From IMG/VR virus record IMGVR_UViG_3300045051_000987, positions 49,553 to 113,552 of that record: a DNA stretch of 64,000 nucleotides. One strand, 5' to 3'. Of the stretch, positions 15,140 through 22,359 are shown in pieces. The notes beneath the pieces are model-generated. The model did not search any database. It saw only the letters and a program-made list of their open reading frames with translations, and was not told the origin of the DNA. Every line of letters starts with the position of its first letter. The stretch's first letter is position 1. The translations under genes were made by a program, and so were the position numbers. The stretch comes from a virus.

Positions 15140-15585
15140 GCGAACACACCGGGGGGCGGGAGGGTCTCGCGCGCGCGGATCGCATCGCTCGAGCGCTTCG
15201 ACGCTGCGACGATCCACTCGAAGACGTCCTCGTCTCGCTCGATCTCGAGGAGCAGCGACCCGAAGTGAAAGACGCCCATGTGCGGGCCCGAGCACACGAT
15301 CGGGCGCCCCGTCGCGTAGGCGATCCCGACCTCGAAGCCTCCGCCGGTCGAGCCCTTCTTCGGCGTGAGGAACCAGATCAGGTCGGCCGAGAGCACCGCG
15401 GCGATCTCGGCCTGCGCGATCGCGGGGCTGCGATGGTCGGCCGCGTCGGTGGGCGAGCACCCCGCGGAAAGCACGGCGGGCGTCCAGTCGTAGGTGACGA
15501 GGACGCCCGCGGCGCGGAGCGCCTCGATCCATCGAGACGCGCGATCAGCTTCGGTTGATCCCGAGGCGACGTAGACCTTGAGCAC
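15136..15585 (-). CDS. Nucleoside 2-deoxyribosyltransferase-like protein
   Basis: 149 aa. LKVYVASGSTEADRASRWIE, a WT loop, then ADLIWFLTPKKGSTGGGFEVG follow the Rossmann-like pattern of nucleoside 2-deoxyribosyltransferase/YtoQ-type proteins, in which the conserved E of GGxxEVG is near the active site. The family exchanges or hydrolyses bases on deoxynucleosides; a NAD or nucleotide hydrolase role is an alternative. GTG start 6 nt after CATGAT. Confidence 0.75.
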   Translation of the reverse strand: MLKVYVASGSTEADRASRWIEALRAAGVLVTYDWTPAVLSAGCSPTDAADHRSPAIAQAEIAAVLSADLIWFLTPKKGSTGGGFEVGIAYATGRPIVCSGPHMGVFHFGSLLLEIERDEDVFEWIVAASKRSSDAIRARETLPPPGVFA

Positions 15586-15591
15586 GGCGGC

Positions 15592-15597
15592 ATCATG
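15592..15597 (-). promoter_or_regulatory. Class B leaderless promoter -10 (CATGAT)
   Basis: CGCGGCATGATGCC with a 6-nt gap to the GTG at 15585. Confidence 0.6.
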
Positions 15598-15625
15598 CCG
15601 CGACGCCTCGGGCGGTGTCACTCGG

Positions 15626-16063
15626 TCAGAGCGCGGCCTCGAGCTCCGAGAGCGCGGCGAGCGCCCCGAGATCGGCACGACCGATCCGCTTCAACGTGAC
15701 CTCGCGCATCCACGTCGCGACGGGGACCTTCTTGCAGTGCTTCGCGATCGCGGCGCCCTGCTTCGTCGTGCTCTTCACCGAGAAGTTGCTCGCGCCCGCG
15801 AGCGTGATCGCGCGCTTGCCGGTGCCCTTCATGGCGTCGACGCCGAGGCCGAGCCCACCACCGATCGCCTCGAGCGAGGCTTCGCGCACGAGGGACGGGG
15901 GCGAGATCTTGTGCTTGCGGCAGTAGTCGCCGATCGCGATGCCCTGCTCGTCGTTCACTCGGATCGTCACCGAGTGATCGAGCGTCCCACCCTTGTAGAG
16001 CTGCGGGCGCCCCGCGCCCTCGCGCCGTCCGCCCTTCGTGCTCGCCTTCTTCTTCGTCGCCAT
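15626..16063 (-). CDS. Tandem ribbon-helix-helix-like DNA-binding protein
   Basis: 145 aa. Basic lead GGRREGAGRP, then two repeats of strand plus two helices (SVTIRVNDEQGIAIGDYC at ~31-48 and NFSVKSTTKQGAAIAKHC at ~93-110, each followed by a helix). One chain could thus form a pseudo-dimer and bind a palindromic operator, making it a candidate regulator. AGGAAGG stands about 11 nt before the ATG. Confidence 0.6.
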   Translation of the reverse strand: MATKKKASTKGGRREGAGRPQLYKGGTLDHSVTIRVNDEQGIAIGDYCRKHKISPPSLVREASLEAIGGGLGLGVDAMKGTGKRAITLAGASNFSVKSTTKQGAAIAKHCKKVPVATWMREVTLKRIGRADLGALAALSELEAAL

Positions 16064-16079
16064 GGTCTCGGTTCCTTCC

Positions 16080-16613
16080 TCAGTCGGCGAGCGAGGAGCG
16101 ACAGAGCTCCGCGGCCACCGCGTACATGGGGTGTGCGCCCTGCGCGATCACGAGCTCCTCGACGCCGACGGTGCTCACCACCTCGACCGACCAGAACCCG
16201 CGCGCGCGCCTCGAGCGGAGCGATCGACCGTCAGAGCGGTCGACCATCGCGACGAGCCGATCGAGGCTGTCGGGCGTCACGAAGTGACCGGCGTGCGAGC
16301 GCTGCCAGATAGCTTGGAGCTCGATGAAGAGATCGTCGGAGGGACCGAAGGCCGGGAGCTTCTCCGCGGCCAGCACGCCCTTGCACTCGCCTCGCTCACG
16401 CGAGCGCGCCTCGTGCCGGTAGACGTGCAAGAGCGCCTTCCGAATGCGGTCACCGTCGGGGCTGTCTTCACCACCGGGGCCCTCGATGAAGATCGGGGCG
16501 AGCGCGTTGTTCACGAGATGCGACGCGAGGCAGACGCCGAAGAGGGGCATCGCTGCGACGATCATGGCCTCGGTCGCGAGGTGCGCGCGTCGGCGCCAGA
16601 GGGGAGAGCTCAT
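16080..16613 (-). CDS. Hypothetical protein, 177 aa, hydrophobic N-terminal segment
   Basis: MSSPLWRRRAHLATEAMIVA leads into one hydrophobic stretch (~16-38) that could be a membrane segment or a buried helix. The rest is soluble and charged. A GGGGCUUGCCCC hairpin followed by AGGAAGG precedes the ATG, as in the neighbouring class A units. No family recognised. Confidence 0.65.
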   Translation of the reverse strand: MSSPLWRRRAHLATEAMIVAAMPLFGVCLASHLVNNALAPIFIEGPGGEDSPDGDRIRKALLHVYRHEARSRERGECKGVLAAEKLPAFGPSDDLFIELQAIWQRSHAGHFVTPDSLDRLVAMVDRSDGRSLRSRRARGFWSVEVVSTVGVEELVIAQGAHPMYAVAAELCRSSLAD

Positions 16614-16629
16614 CGATTCCAACCTTCCT

Positions 16630-16641
16630 GGGGCAAGCCCC
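16630..16641 (-). promoter_or_regulatory. Leader hairpin before Shine-Dalgarno (GGGGCTTGCCCC)
   Basis: Four G:C pairs closed by a CUUG tetraloop, immediately 5' of AGGAAGG for the 16613 gene. One of seven copies. Confidence 0.75.
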
Positions 16642-16643
16642 GA

Positions 16644-16659
16644 GGCCCCCGCGGGGGCC
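16644..16659 (-). terminator. Terminator-like GC palindrome
   Basis: GGCCCCCGCGGGGGCC, a perfect inverted repeat just after the 16666 gene stop, without a U-run. It may attenuate rather than stop transcription into the next two genes. Confidence 0.4.
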
Positions 16660-16665
16660 GAGAGA

Positions 16666-16992
16666 TCACGCGGCGCGGGAGCCGTTGAGCGACTCGCACG
16701 CCGCAACCGTGAGCTCGAACGAGCTGACGTAGCAGCCGTCGAAGTGCTCGGGCATGCGGGTGATGTCGACCACCGGGCACGCGGCCTTCACCGAGACGAG
16801 GAACGCGACCGCCGTGAGGCGCTCGTCGCGCGTCGCGCCGTGGCGCACGCGGACGTTGATCAGGCCGCGCGCGCAGCCCTTGCCGGCCACAATCGAGAGG
16901 TAGCCGAGGCCGAGGTTCTTCGCGAGCTGGCGGAGCTGCGCGACGTTCTCCGAGCGGGGCATCTCGAGGCCGGTCATCGTGTTCGTCATCAT
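16666..16992 (-). CDS. Hypothetical protein, 108 aa, first gene of a class A unit
   Basis: MMTNTMTGLEMPRSENVAQL. Alpha/beta protein with no known motif. It is the only class A gene without the leader hairpin: the -10 TATACC ends 7 nt before the ATG, predicting a leaderless message. Confidence 0.65.
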   Translation of the reverse strand: MMTNTMTGLEMPRSENVAQLRQLAKNLGLGYLSIVAGKGCARGLINVRVRHGATRDERLTAVAFLVSVKAACPVVDITRMPEHFDGCYVSSFELTVAACESLNGSRAA

Positions 16993-17036
16993 GGATTTAG
17001 GTATACAGCCGACATCCGAAAGGCGCCAGAGAAAAA
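16993..17036 (-). promoter_or_regulatory. Class A promoter 1
   Basis: CTGGCG, an 18-nt spacer, TATACC, then TAAATCC. Serves the 16992 gene directly and the two genes after it. Confidence 0.8.
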
Positions 17037-17058
17037 AGACAGTCGTCGAATCTTTTTT
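17031..17058 (-). terminator. A/T-stem terminator
   Basis: AAAAAAGA ... TCTTTTTT inverted repeat starting at the stop of the acetyltransferase gene. Leftward transcripts end in a U-run. It abuts the class A promoter. Confidence 0.6.
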
Positions 17059-17870
17059 CAGGACGCGTCGATCCGGGCTGTCTCGACCGCCTTGCGCGTG
17101 TGCTTCGTGAGCCCGCGGGCCCAGACCGTCTTGCGCCCCGTCGGCGCCTTGTCCTCGCGCGGGCGAGCTGCGCGGTTCCAACTACCGCCCTTGCCACGGC
17201 GCACGCACACGAAGCCCGACGCGCGCAGGCTGACGCCGCTCTCTTCGTCGAGGATGGACGTGATCAGCTTGTCGTATCCGAGCTCGAGTGCGCGCGACCC
17301 GCACGCCGCGTAGAGCTTGCTCGACGCGTTGCGCCTGAGCGCGGGATGCCCCCACGTCGCGACGCGGAGCACCTCGAGCGTGCACGGCTCGGCCTTCTGC
17401 ACGAGGCGCGACACAGGACGACCGACCATCGCCACGCCGACGCGCACGCCGCCGTTGTAGATGGCGATCGAGAACTTGTGACCTTGCGGCTTGCTGTGGT
17501 GCCGGTGATGGCGATCGACCTCCGCGCACACCTCGGAGAACCACCCATCGTGCGACGCGCACTGCTGGTGCCCCGTCTTGCGCGTGGGGTCGTAGATCTC
17601 TAGGCGCGCGACGATCGTCCCGTCCCCGTCCTCGATGATCTCCATGACCTCGAGACTCGGATCGATGAGCTGCACGACGTCGGCGAGCTCGATCCCGTAC
17701 GCCGCCGCGAAGCCATCGAGCGCGACGGCCTCTCGCTGCTCCTCGCAGCACGGCGCCCACGTCAGGAAGCGCGAGCCCGTGCAGGTGAGCACATCGCACC
17801 CGTAGAGGCTCGCAGCGTCGCCGAAGAGCCACGAGGTGCCGCAGTGCACGCACGAGGGATCGTCGTTCAC
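17058..17870 (-). CDS. XF1762-like GNAT acetyltransferase
   Basis: 270 aa. N-terminal ~60 residues have two CxxC-like pairs (CVHCG and CDVLTCTG...CC). The C-terminal ~150 residues follow the XF1762 phage N-acetyltransferase pattern: GRPVSRLVQ, TLEVLRV, NASSKLYAACGSRALELGYD, then ITSILDEESGVSLRASGF. The substrate is unknown. The GTG start overlaps the winged-helix gene stop as GTGA. Confidence 0.8.
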   Translation of the reverse strand: MNDDPSCVHCGTSWLFGDAASLYGCDVLTCTGSRFLTWAPCCEEQREAVALDGFAAAYGIELADVVQLIDPSLEVMEIIEDGDGTIVARLEIYDPTRKTGHQQCASHDGWFSEVCAEVDRHHRHHSKPQGHKFSIAIYNGGVRVGVAMVGRPVSRLVQKAEPCTLEVLRVATWGHPALRRNASSKLYAACGSRALELGYDKLITSILDEESGVSLRASGFVCVRRGKGGSWNRAARPREDKAPTGRKTVWARGLTKHTRKAVETARIDAS

Positions 17871-18079
17871 GACGCGACCCCGATCGCCTCGCGACCCTTC
17901 GCCGTGATCGCGAACGTGCCCGCGGGCGTCCGCTCGAGGAGCCCGGTCGCAAGGCACCGGCGGAGGTGCTCGACGTCGACCGCCTCGACGCGCGCCGGGA
18001 TCTCCTTCGTCCCGTTCTCCGTCTTCTGGCGGAGCACGAATAGGTTCGTGCTCGTGGGCGTGCCCTTCGGCTTCCTCAC
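17867..18079 (-). CDS. Small winged-helix-like protein, 70 aa
   Basis: VEHLRRCLATGLLERTPAGT followed by FAITAKGREAIG reads as helix, recognition helix and wing. Basic N-terminus. Could be a DNA-binding regulator. ATGA and GTGA overlaps tie it to both neighbours. Confidence 0.6.
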   Translation of the reverse strand: MRKPKGTPTSTNLFVLRQKTENGTKEIPARVEAVDVEHLRRCLATGLLERTPAGTFAITAKGREAIGVAS

Positions 18080-18264
18080 GACGCCACCTTCGCAAGCTCA
18101 GCCTCGACGATCGCGCGGAGCTCCGCGGTGCTGACGCGCGACGCGCGGACGTCGAAGACCTCGCCCTTCTCGCTCTGCGCGGTGCCGCACGAGATGCCGT
18201 CCTCGTCATAGACCGCGTGGAAGAAGCTCTTGCGACCCGTCTTGCTCGTCTCGACCGTGAACAT
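18076..18264 (-). CDS. Small hypothetical protein, 62 aa
   Basis: MFTVETSKTGRKSFFHAVYD, a small beta-rich protein with a helical end. First gene of the second class A unit; AAGGAG directly follows the leader hairpin. Function unknown. Confidence 0.7.
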   Translation of the reverse strand: MFTVETSKTGRKSFFHAVYDEDGISCGTAQSEKGEVFDVRASRVSTAELRAIVEAELAKVAS

Positions 18265-18280
18265 CGTCTCTTCTCTCCTT

Positions 18281-18292
18281 GGGGCGAGCCCC
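18281..18292 (-). promoter_or_regulatory. Leader hairpin before Shine-Dalgarno (GGGGCTCGCCCC)
   Basis: Copy 2, followed at once by AAGGAG of the 18264 gene. Confidence 0.75.
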
Positions 18293-18303
18293 GCGAACCG
18301 TCT

Positions 18304-18345
18304 GATTGATTTAGGTATACACGAGCCCTCCGAAACCCGCCAGGG
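18304..18345 (-). promoter_or_regulatory. Class A promoter 2
   Basis: CTGGCG, 18 nt, TATACC, with TGTATACCTAAATCAATC intact. Drives the 62-aa gene, winged-helix gene and acetyltransferase. Confidence 0.85.
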
Positions 18346-18382
18346 GAAATCGACGAGGCCCGGACGATTTCTCGCCGGGCCC
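18344..18382 (-). terminator. Terminator-like hairpin after ardC
   Basis: GGCCCGG / CCGGGCC stem around a CGAGAAATCGT loop, then TCGTCGATTTCC. Weak U-run. The loop resembles those of the terminators at 19.35 and 20.4 kb. Confidence 0.55.
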
Positions 18383-18391
18383 TTCCTCACC

Positions 18392-19273
18392 TCACGCCGC
18401 TTCGGCTTCCTCCGCTTCCTCCTCGGTCGCGAGAAGGAGATCGACAGCCTTCTCAGCCTCACGCGCGACCGTGAAGATCGCGTGCTTGTCGGCCTTGAGC
18501 ACCTTGATCCACGAGGCGAGGTATTCCGCGTGCTGGATGCGCCCGACCACACCGAGGCGTGCGCACGCGAACGCCGCACCGAGCTCGGCGACGAGCTCCT
18601 CCGTCGCATAGGCGTCGTCGCCGAAGCGCTTCCCGAACGCGCGCGCGTTGCGGCTCTCGTGACCCGTCCAGTGCACGAGCTCGTGCAGAAGCGTCGACTC
18701 GTACTCCTCGCGCGTCGCGAACGCGTCGGCGACCGGCATCCCGATCGTGTCGCTCGATGGCGAGAAGAACGCACGGTCACCACCACGCACGACCTTGGCA
18801 CCGACGCGCGCCGCCACACGATCAGCCTCGCCGTCGACGTGCGTGGGCGCGGGGGTGCGCGCGTCGAGCTCAAGCCCGTCGCACTGCTCGACGTTGAAGA
18901 GCGAGAACGTGCGCGCCATCGGGATCCGCTTCTCGTTCGGCGTGCCCTCGTCCTTCACGAGCCACTTCCAGAACACGATCGACGTCGCCTTCTCGCCCTT
19001 GCGGACCGAGCCGCCGAGATCGCGGGCTTGGTTGAACGTGACCCAGCGCGTGTCAGCGTAGCCCTTCGTCAGCGCAGAGGCCCACAGCATCACGACGTTG
19101 ACACCGCGGTAGGTGCGACCCGTCGACGCGTTCGACGGTAGCTCGAGGCCCGTCGTCGGCCCGACGCCATCGCGCCACGGCTTCACCCAGGGAGCAGTGC
19201 CGGCCTCGAGCGCCTCCACGATCTTCGCCGTCACCTCAGCCGCCACGTCCCGCTTCGTCGTCTCGTTCTTCAT
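18392..19273 (-). CDS. ardC: ArdC-like antirestriction protein
   Basis: 293 aa, the usual family length. N-terminal ArdC domain (KIVEALEAGTAPWVKPW, SNASTGRTYRGVN, YADTRWVTFNQA, VRKGEKATSIVFWK) binds single-stranded DNA in plasmid homologues. C-terminal zincin domain carries HELVH at 197-201 with WTGHESR after it. Known members protect incoming DNA from type I restriction. Monocistronic, with its own class A promoter, leader hairpin and terminator, consistent with expression on entry. Confidence 0.93.
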   Translation of the reverse strand: MKNETTKRDVAAEVTAKIVEALEAGTAPWVKPWRDGVGPTTGLELPSNASTGRTYRGVNVVMLWASALTKGYADTRWVTFNQARDLGGSVRKGEKATSIVFWKWLVKDEGTPNEKRIPMARTFSLFNVEQCDGLELDARTPAPTHVDGEADRVAARVGAKVVRGGDRAFFSPSSDTIGMPVADAFATREEYESTLLHELVHWTGHESRNARAFGKRFGDDAYATEELVAELGAAFACARLGVVGRIQHAEYLASWIKVLKADKHAIFTVAREAEKAVDLLLATEEEAEEAEAA

Positions 19274-19286
19274 CGCTCAGCTCCTT

Positions 19287-19298
19287 GGGGTGAACCCC
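19287..19298 (-). promoter_or_regulatory. Leader hairpin before Shine-Dalgarno (GGGGTTCACCCC)
   Basis: Copy 3. Stem retained with a different loop (TTCA), which supports selection on the hairpin rather than the sequence. AAGGAG follows. Confidence 0.75.
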
Positions 19299-19302
19299 GT
19301 TC

Positions 19303-19344
19303 GATTGATTTAGGTATACAGCCGAACGCCTGAACGTGCCAGGA
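19303..19344 (-). promoter_or_regulatory. Class A promoter 3 (ardC)
   Basis: CTGGCA, 18 nt, TATACC with intact CTAAATCAATC. Confidence 0.85.
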
Positions 19345-19382
19345 GAAAAGACGAGCCCCGTCGATTCCTCGCGCGACTCGTC
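19344..19382 (-). terminator. Intrinsic terminator
   Basis: GACGAG ... CTCGTC stem followed by TTTTCTCC on the minus strand, ending the 19381 gene. Confidence 0.6.
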
Positions 19383-19977
19383 ACTTCCCCATCGCAGCGA
19401 GATCCGCCTCAGCCTTCGCAAGCATCGCGCGGAGCTCGACGACACGGCGCTCCGCGAGCGGACGTTGACGCGCACGCGCCGCGCGCAGGTCGTCGTCGGC
19501 CTGAAAGGCCTTCGCCACCCACAAGCCCGCGGCCCACCCCTGCGCCTCCGCGACGGCACTCTCGAAGGCCACGCCGGTGCGCGCGGGCTTCGAGGTCTGG
19601 TAGGTCGCCGGACGGCCGAGGATGTAGCGCACGAGCGCCACGCCACCGAAGCGGAACACCACCGTCGTCGAGCGGTAGTCGGGGAACGCCGCGAGGCACT
19701 CCGCCGCGAGCTCGAGGCCGGCCTCGTTCATCGGGAGCACCACGAAGCGCGTCGACGTCGTCCCGCGGCACTCGGTGAACGAGCCGCGGAGCGCACGCAC
19801 GCGGGCGCCGAAGCGGACCGGGAACGCGCGATCGTCGTCGCCGAACGAGACCGAGCTGAGCTGTAGCTCGACCACCGCCGTCGACGGTTGGAAGCGGATC
19901 GACTCGGACACCGCGCGCTCCGCGGCCGCGAGCCCACCGTCGGTGTTCAGCGAAGACATGGTCTCGAAGCTCAGCAT
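19381..19977 (-). CDS. Hypothetical protein, 198 aa
   Basis: MLSFETMSSLNTDGGLAAAE; central alpha/beta region, then a C-terminal coiled-coil-like helix (LAERRVVELRAMLAKAEADL). AAGGAG and the leader hairpin precede the ATG although no promoter does, so it is the second gene of the 20381 transcript. Not recognised. Confidence 0.65.
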   Translation of the reverse strand: MLSFETMSSLNTDGGLAAAERAVSESIRFQPSTAVVELQLSSVSFGDDDRAFPVRFGARVRALRGSFTECRGTTSTRFVVLPMNEAGLELAAECLAAFPDYRSTTVVFRFGGVALVRYILGRPATYQTSKPARTGVAFESAVAEAQGWAAGLWVAKAFQADDDLRAARARQRPLAERRVVELRAMLAKAEADLAAMGK

Positions 19978-19991
19978 GGCGGGATCTCCTT

Positions 19992-20003
19992 GGGGCAAGC
20001 CCC
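19992..20003 (-). promoter_or_regulatory. Leader hairpin, intercistronic (GGGGCTTGCCCC)
   Basis: Copy 4, between the 20018 gene stop and the 19977 start, without its own promoter. Confidence 0.7.
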
Positions 20004-20017
20004 GGGAACGGGTCGGA

Positions 20018-20332
20018 TCAGAGCGAGAGGTAGAGGCCGGTCGCCTGCTCGAGCGTCGCGCGGAGGCTGTCCGCGTAGACCATCTCGGAGCGCGAGAGCT
20101 CGGTGATCTCGTAGGTGCGGCGCGCGATCTTGAAGCAGACGACCGTGTATGTGTCGTCGTCGGCGAGCTCGATGCGGACCTTCGTGACGCCCTTCGCGTT
20201 CTTCATCACGCCGAACTGGAGACCACCGTTGCCGTCGAGAGCGACGAGATCCTTCGCGCCGATCATGTACATCGCCGAGCCACCGCCGAGCTGCGCCTTG
20301 ATCGTCTCGGCCACCATCATGTTCGTCGTCAT
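20018..20332 (-). CDS. Hypothetical protein, 104 aa
   Basis: MTTNMMVAETIKAQLGGGSA; small beta-rich protein. AAGGAG 8-9 nt before the ATG and leader hairpin just upstream. Function unknown. Confidence 0.68.
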   Translation of the reverse strand: MTTNMMVAETIKAQLGGGSAMYMIGAKDLVALDGNGGLQFGVMKNAKGVTKVRIELADDDTYTVVCFKIARRTYEITELSRSEMVYADSLRATLEQATGLYLSL

Positions 20333-20347
20333 TGTCTTCTGCTCCTT

Positions 20348-20359
20348 GGGGCAAGCCCC
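20348..20359 (-). promoter_or_regulatory. Leader hairpin before Shine-Dalgarno (GGGGCTTGCCCC)
   Basis: Copy 5, followed by AAGGAG of the 20332 gene. Confidence 0.75.
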
Positions 20360-20380
20360 GCGTTCCGCCGTCACCGTCTC

Positions 20381-20422
20381 GATTGATTTAGGTATACACC
20401 CACCCTCCCGAACGCGCCAGAA
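20381..20422 (-). promoter_or_regulatory. Class A promoter 4
   Basis: CTGGCG, 18 nt, TATACC with intact CTAAATCAATC. Confidence 0.85.
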
Positions 20423-20461
20423 AAAAGATTCGGGGCCCTGACGATTTCTCGCGAGGGCCCC
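20421..20461 (-). terminator. Intrinsic terminator
   Basis: GGGGCCCT / AGGGCCCC stem (20454-20461 with 20432-20439), then GAATCTTTTTT. The best rho-independent terminator seen in the window. It closes the 21.8-20.5 kb unit. Confidence 0.8.
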
Positions 20462-20465
20462 TCGA

Positions 20466-20759
20466 TCACGGCTTCTTCGAGATCTCATGCCCGAGCGCCT
20501 CCCACATGCCCTCCGGCTGATGCCCCTTGTACGCAGGCGCACCCGCCCGATACGCGGCCTCATTCCGGAATACCGCGCGCGCGTCCTCGATCGGAACCTC
20601 GGGGTGCTGCTCGACGTGCGCCGCTGCTCCGACGTCTGCCGCTTCGGGCGTCAGCTCGCGCGGGTACGTCATCGCATCGGCCCACGCTCCCGCGGCGCGC
20701 GCGAGCTCGGGATCGAGCCGTCGAAAGACGGCGTTGTCTCGACGCTTCCGGGCCCTCAC
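20466..20759 (-). CDS. Hypothetical protein, 97 aa
   Basis: GTG start (MRARKRRDNAVFRRLDPEL) overlapping the upstream TGA. Helical, no motif recognised. Last gene before a strong terminator. Confidence 0.6.
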   Translation of the reverse strand: MRARKRRDNAVFRRLDPELARAAGAWADAMTYPRELTPEAADVGAAAHVEQHPEVPIEDARAVFRNEAAYRAGAPAYKGHQPEGMWEALGHEISKKP

Positions 20760-21043
20760 GCGCCCGCCTTGTCGAGGATGCCGGCGATCGACTTCGCGAG
20801 CGCTTCGAGATGACGGCCTTCGAGCTCGCCGTTCTCGATCGCCTTCTCGACGCCCGTGCGAATCGCACCGCCAAGCTCCACGAGCGATTCTTCGTAGCCT
20901 TCGCGGGCCTGCTCGCGCTCGAAGCCTCGATTCTCACCGATGCACTTCTTCGCATCGAGCGTGCGCTCGAGAGCATCGAAGATCACGACGCTCGGGGCCT
21001 TCCACGAGGTCGCGCGGTTGTTCTTCTTCTTGGGCGAGCTCAA
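20756..21043 (-). CDS. Hypothetical protein, 95 aa
   Basis: MSSPKKKNNRATSWKAPSVV; lysine-rich start and a helical rest. A TTG start overlapping the upstream TGA as TTGA fits the chain of coupled genes. Confidence 0.6.
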   Translation of the reverse strand: MSSPKKKNNRATSWKAPSVVIFDALERTLDAKKCIGENRGFEREQAREGYEESLVELGGAIRTGVEKAIENGELEGRHLEALAKSIAGILDKAGA

Positions 21044-21300
21044 GCGAGCACCTCACGCAACGGACGCCACGCCTTGTCCGTCAGACGTCGAGCGAGCCCG
21101 CCCCCGGTCTTCGTCGGCGCCATCTCGAGCACGACGATCCGCCCGGTGTCCTTCGGCGTGGTGCGCGCGAGCGGGGAGCGGTGCACGGGGCAGACGGCGC
21201 GCGAGAGCGGGAGCGAGCCCTTCCACGCGTAGACCGTGCACGGGTGCCCGCAGTCGTTGCACTTGCCGAGGCGATGTCCGAGGAGGCCGAAGCGGCTCAC
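21040..21300 (-). CDS. Small zinc-finger-like protein, 86 aa
   Basis: GTG start (MSRFGLLGHRLGKCNDCGHP) in a GTGA overlap. CNDCGHPC and a later CPVH give a plausible four-ligand zinc site. Basic. Role unknown. Confidence 0.6.
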   Translation of the reverse strand: MSRFGLLGHRLGKCNDCGHPCTVYAWKGSLPLSRAVCPVHRSPLARTTPKDTGRIVVLEMAPTKTGGGLARRLTDKAWRPLREVLA

Positions 21301-21779
21301 GACTCGCCTCGCTTCTTCACCGCGTCGATCACGGTGTCGACGAGCTCGGCGCCGCGCATCGTGATCGGGACAGGGCCCGCGATGCACTCGACTCGCACGA
21401 TCTCGGGGAAGACGTCGCCCGGCTCCGCGTTGCGAAGCCATCGGCACACGCTCACGTCGTCGACGTTGCTCGCGAGCATCGCGTGGAGCGAGTAGAGCTC
21501 GGGCTCGTCGTCGCAGCGGAAGTGCACGGCGCGCAGCACGAGCCCGCGCTTGGATCCCGGTGCATCCCACGCGACCTCGAGCGCGAGCGGTGCGAGAGCC
21601 GCTTCGATCTCCTCGGGCGCCTCCTTCGCGCGCACCGCGATCGCGCCCGTGAGCATCGTCGAGACGAAGGCGAGGAAGCAGGACCCGCCCTCAAGCGCTC
21701 GGTGCACGGCCGAGGCTTCCTCCGCGGTGAAGATCTTCCGCCTCGGGCGCGGGCCCGTCGTTGTCGTCGCTGCGTTCAT
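21297..21779 (-). CDS. Hypothetical protein, 160 aa
   Basis: MNAATTTTGPRPRRKIFTAE; the body is alpha/beta. First gene of the fifth class A unit with AAGGAGG 6-7 nt before the ATG and the leader hairpin next to it. Not recognised. Confidence 0.68.
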   Translation of the reverse strand: MNAATTTTGPRPRRKIFTAEEASAVHRALEGGSCFLAFVSTMLTGAIAVRAKEAPEEIEAALAPLALEVAWDAPGSKRGLVLRAVHFRCDDEPELYSLHAMLASNVDDVSVCRWLRNAEPGDVFPEIVRVECIAGPVPITMRGAELVDTVIDAVKKRGES

Positions 21780-21792
21780 CCTGTTCCTCCTT

Positions 21793-21804
21793 GGGGCGAG
21801 CCCC
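21793..21804 (-). promoter_or_regulatory. Leader hairpin before Shine-Dalgarno (GGGGCTCGCCCC)
   Basis: Copy 6. Begins directly after CTAAATCAATC, so the transcript starts almost at the hairpin. Confidence 0.75.
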
Positions 21805-21846
21805 GATTGATTTAGGTATACACGCGACGTCCCAAGGGCGCCAGAT
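21805..21846 (-). promoter_or_regulatory. Class A promoter 5
   Basis: CTGGCG, 18 nt, TATACC with intact CTAAATCAATC. Drives the 21779, 21300, 21043 and 20759 genes. Confidence 0.85.
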
Positions 21847-21852
21847 CTTTTT

Positions 21853-22359
21853 TCAGGCCGAGATCGATGGGCGGAGCGCTTCCGACACCACGAGCGCGAT
21901 CCGGCGCCCGTTCGTGACCGTGCCGGCGACGAGCGTCCAGTCACCGGCGAGGCCCGCGCGGTAGAGCCGCTCGGCTTCGAGGATCGGCCGCACCGCGGGA
22001 AGGTGCGCGAGCATGTCTTCGATCGCGTCGATCGCAGGGAGCTCGAGGCGACGCACGACCTCGTGCGCGCGCCGTCGCGTCTCCGGATCGCAGACATCGA
22101 TCGTGACGAGCACGACGAACGCGTTGATCACGTCGCCCGCGCGGTGCATCACGCGCTCACCGCGGCGCGGTCGCCGGCCGTACGTGAGCGATCGCGCGAT
22201 CGGCGCGAGGAGCGTGAGCGGAGAGACGCGCTTGAGCGACACGCCGAGCGCGAGCGGCACCATCGATCGCGACAGCTCGCAGAGCTCGAAGGGGCGCGCG
22301 ACGTCGCCGATCGCGTCGAGGCGAAGCGTGTCGGTGCTCTGTGCAGGCCACGTGCTCAC
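21853..22359 (-). CDS. Hypothetical protein, 168 aa
   Basis: GTG start (MSTWPAQSTDTLRLDAIGDV) in a GTGA overlap. Helical, with one moderately hydrophobic segment (INAFVVLVTI). No family recognised. Confidence 0.62.
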   Translation of the reverse strand: MSTWPAQSTDTLRLDAIGDVARPFELCELSRSMVPLALGVSLKRVSPLTLLAPIARSLTYGRRPRRGERVMHRAGDVINAFVVLVTIDVCDPETRRRAHEVVRRLELPAIDAIEDMLAHLPAVRPILEAERLYRAGLAGDWTLVAGTVTNGRRIALVVSEALRPSISA

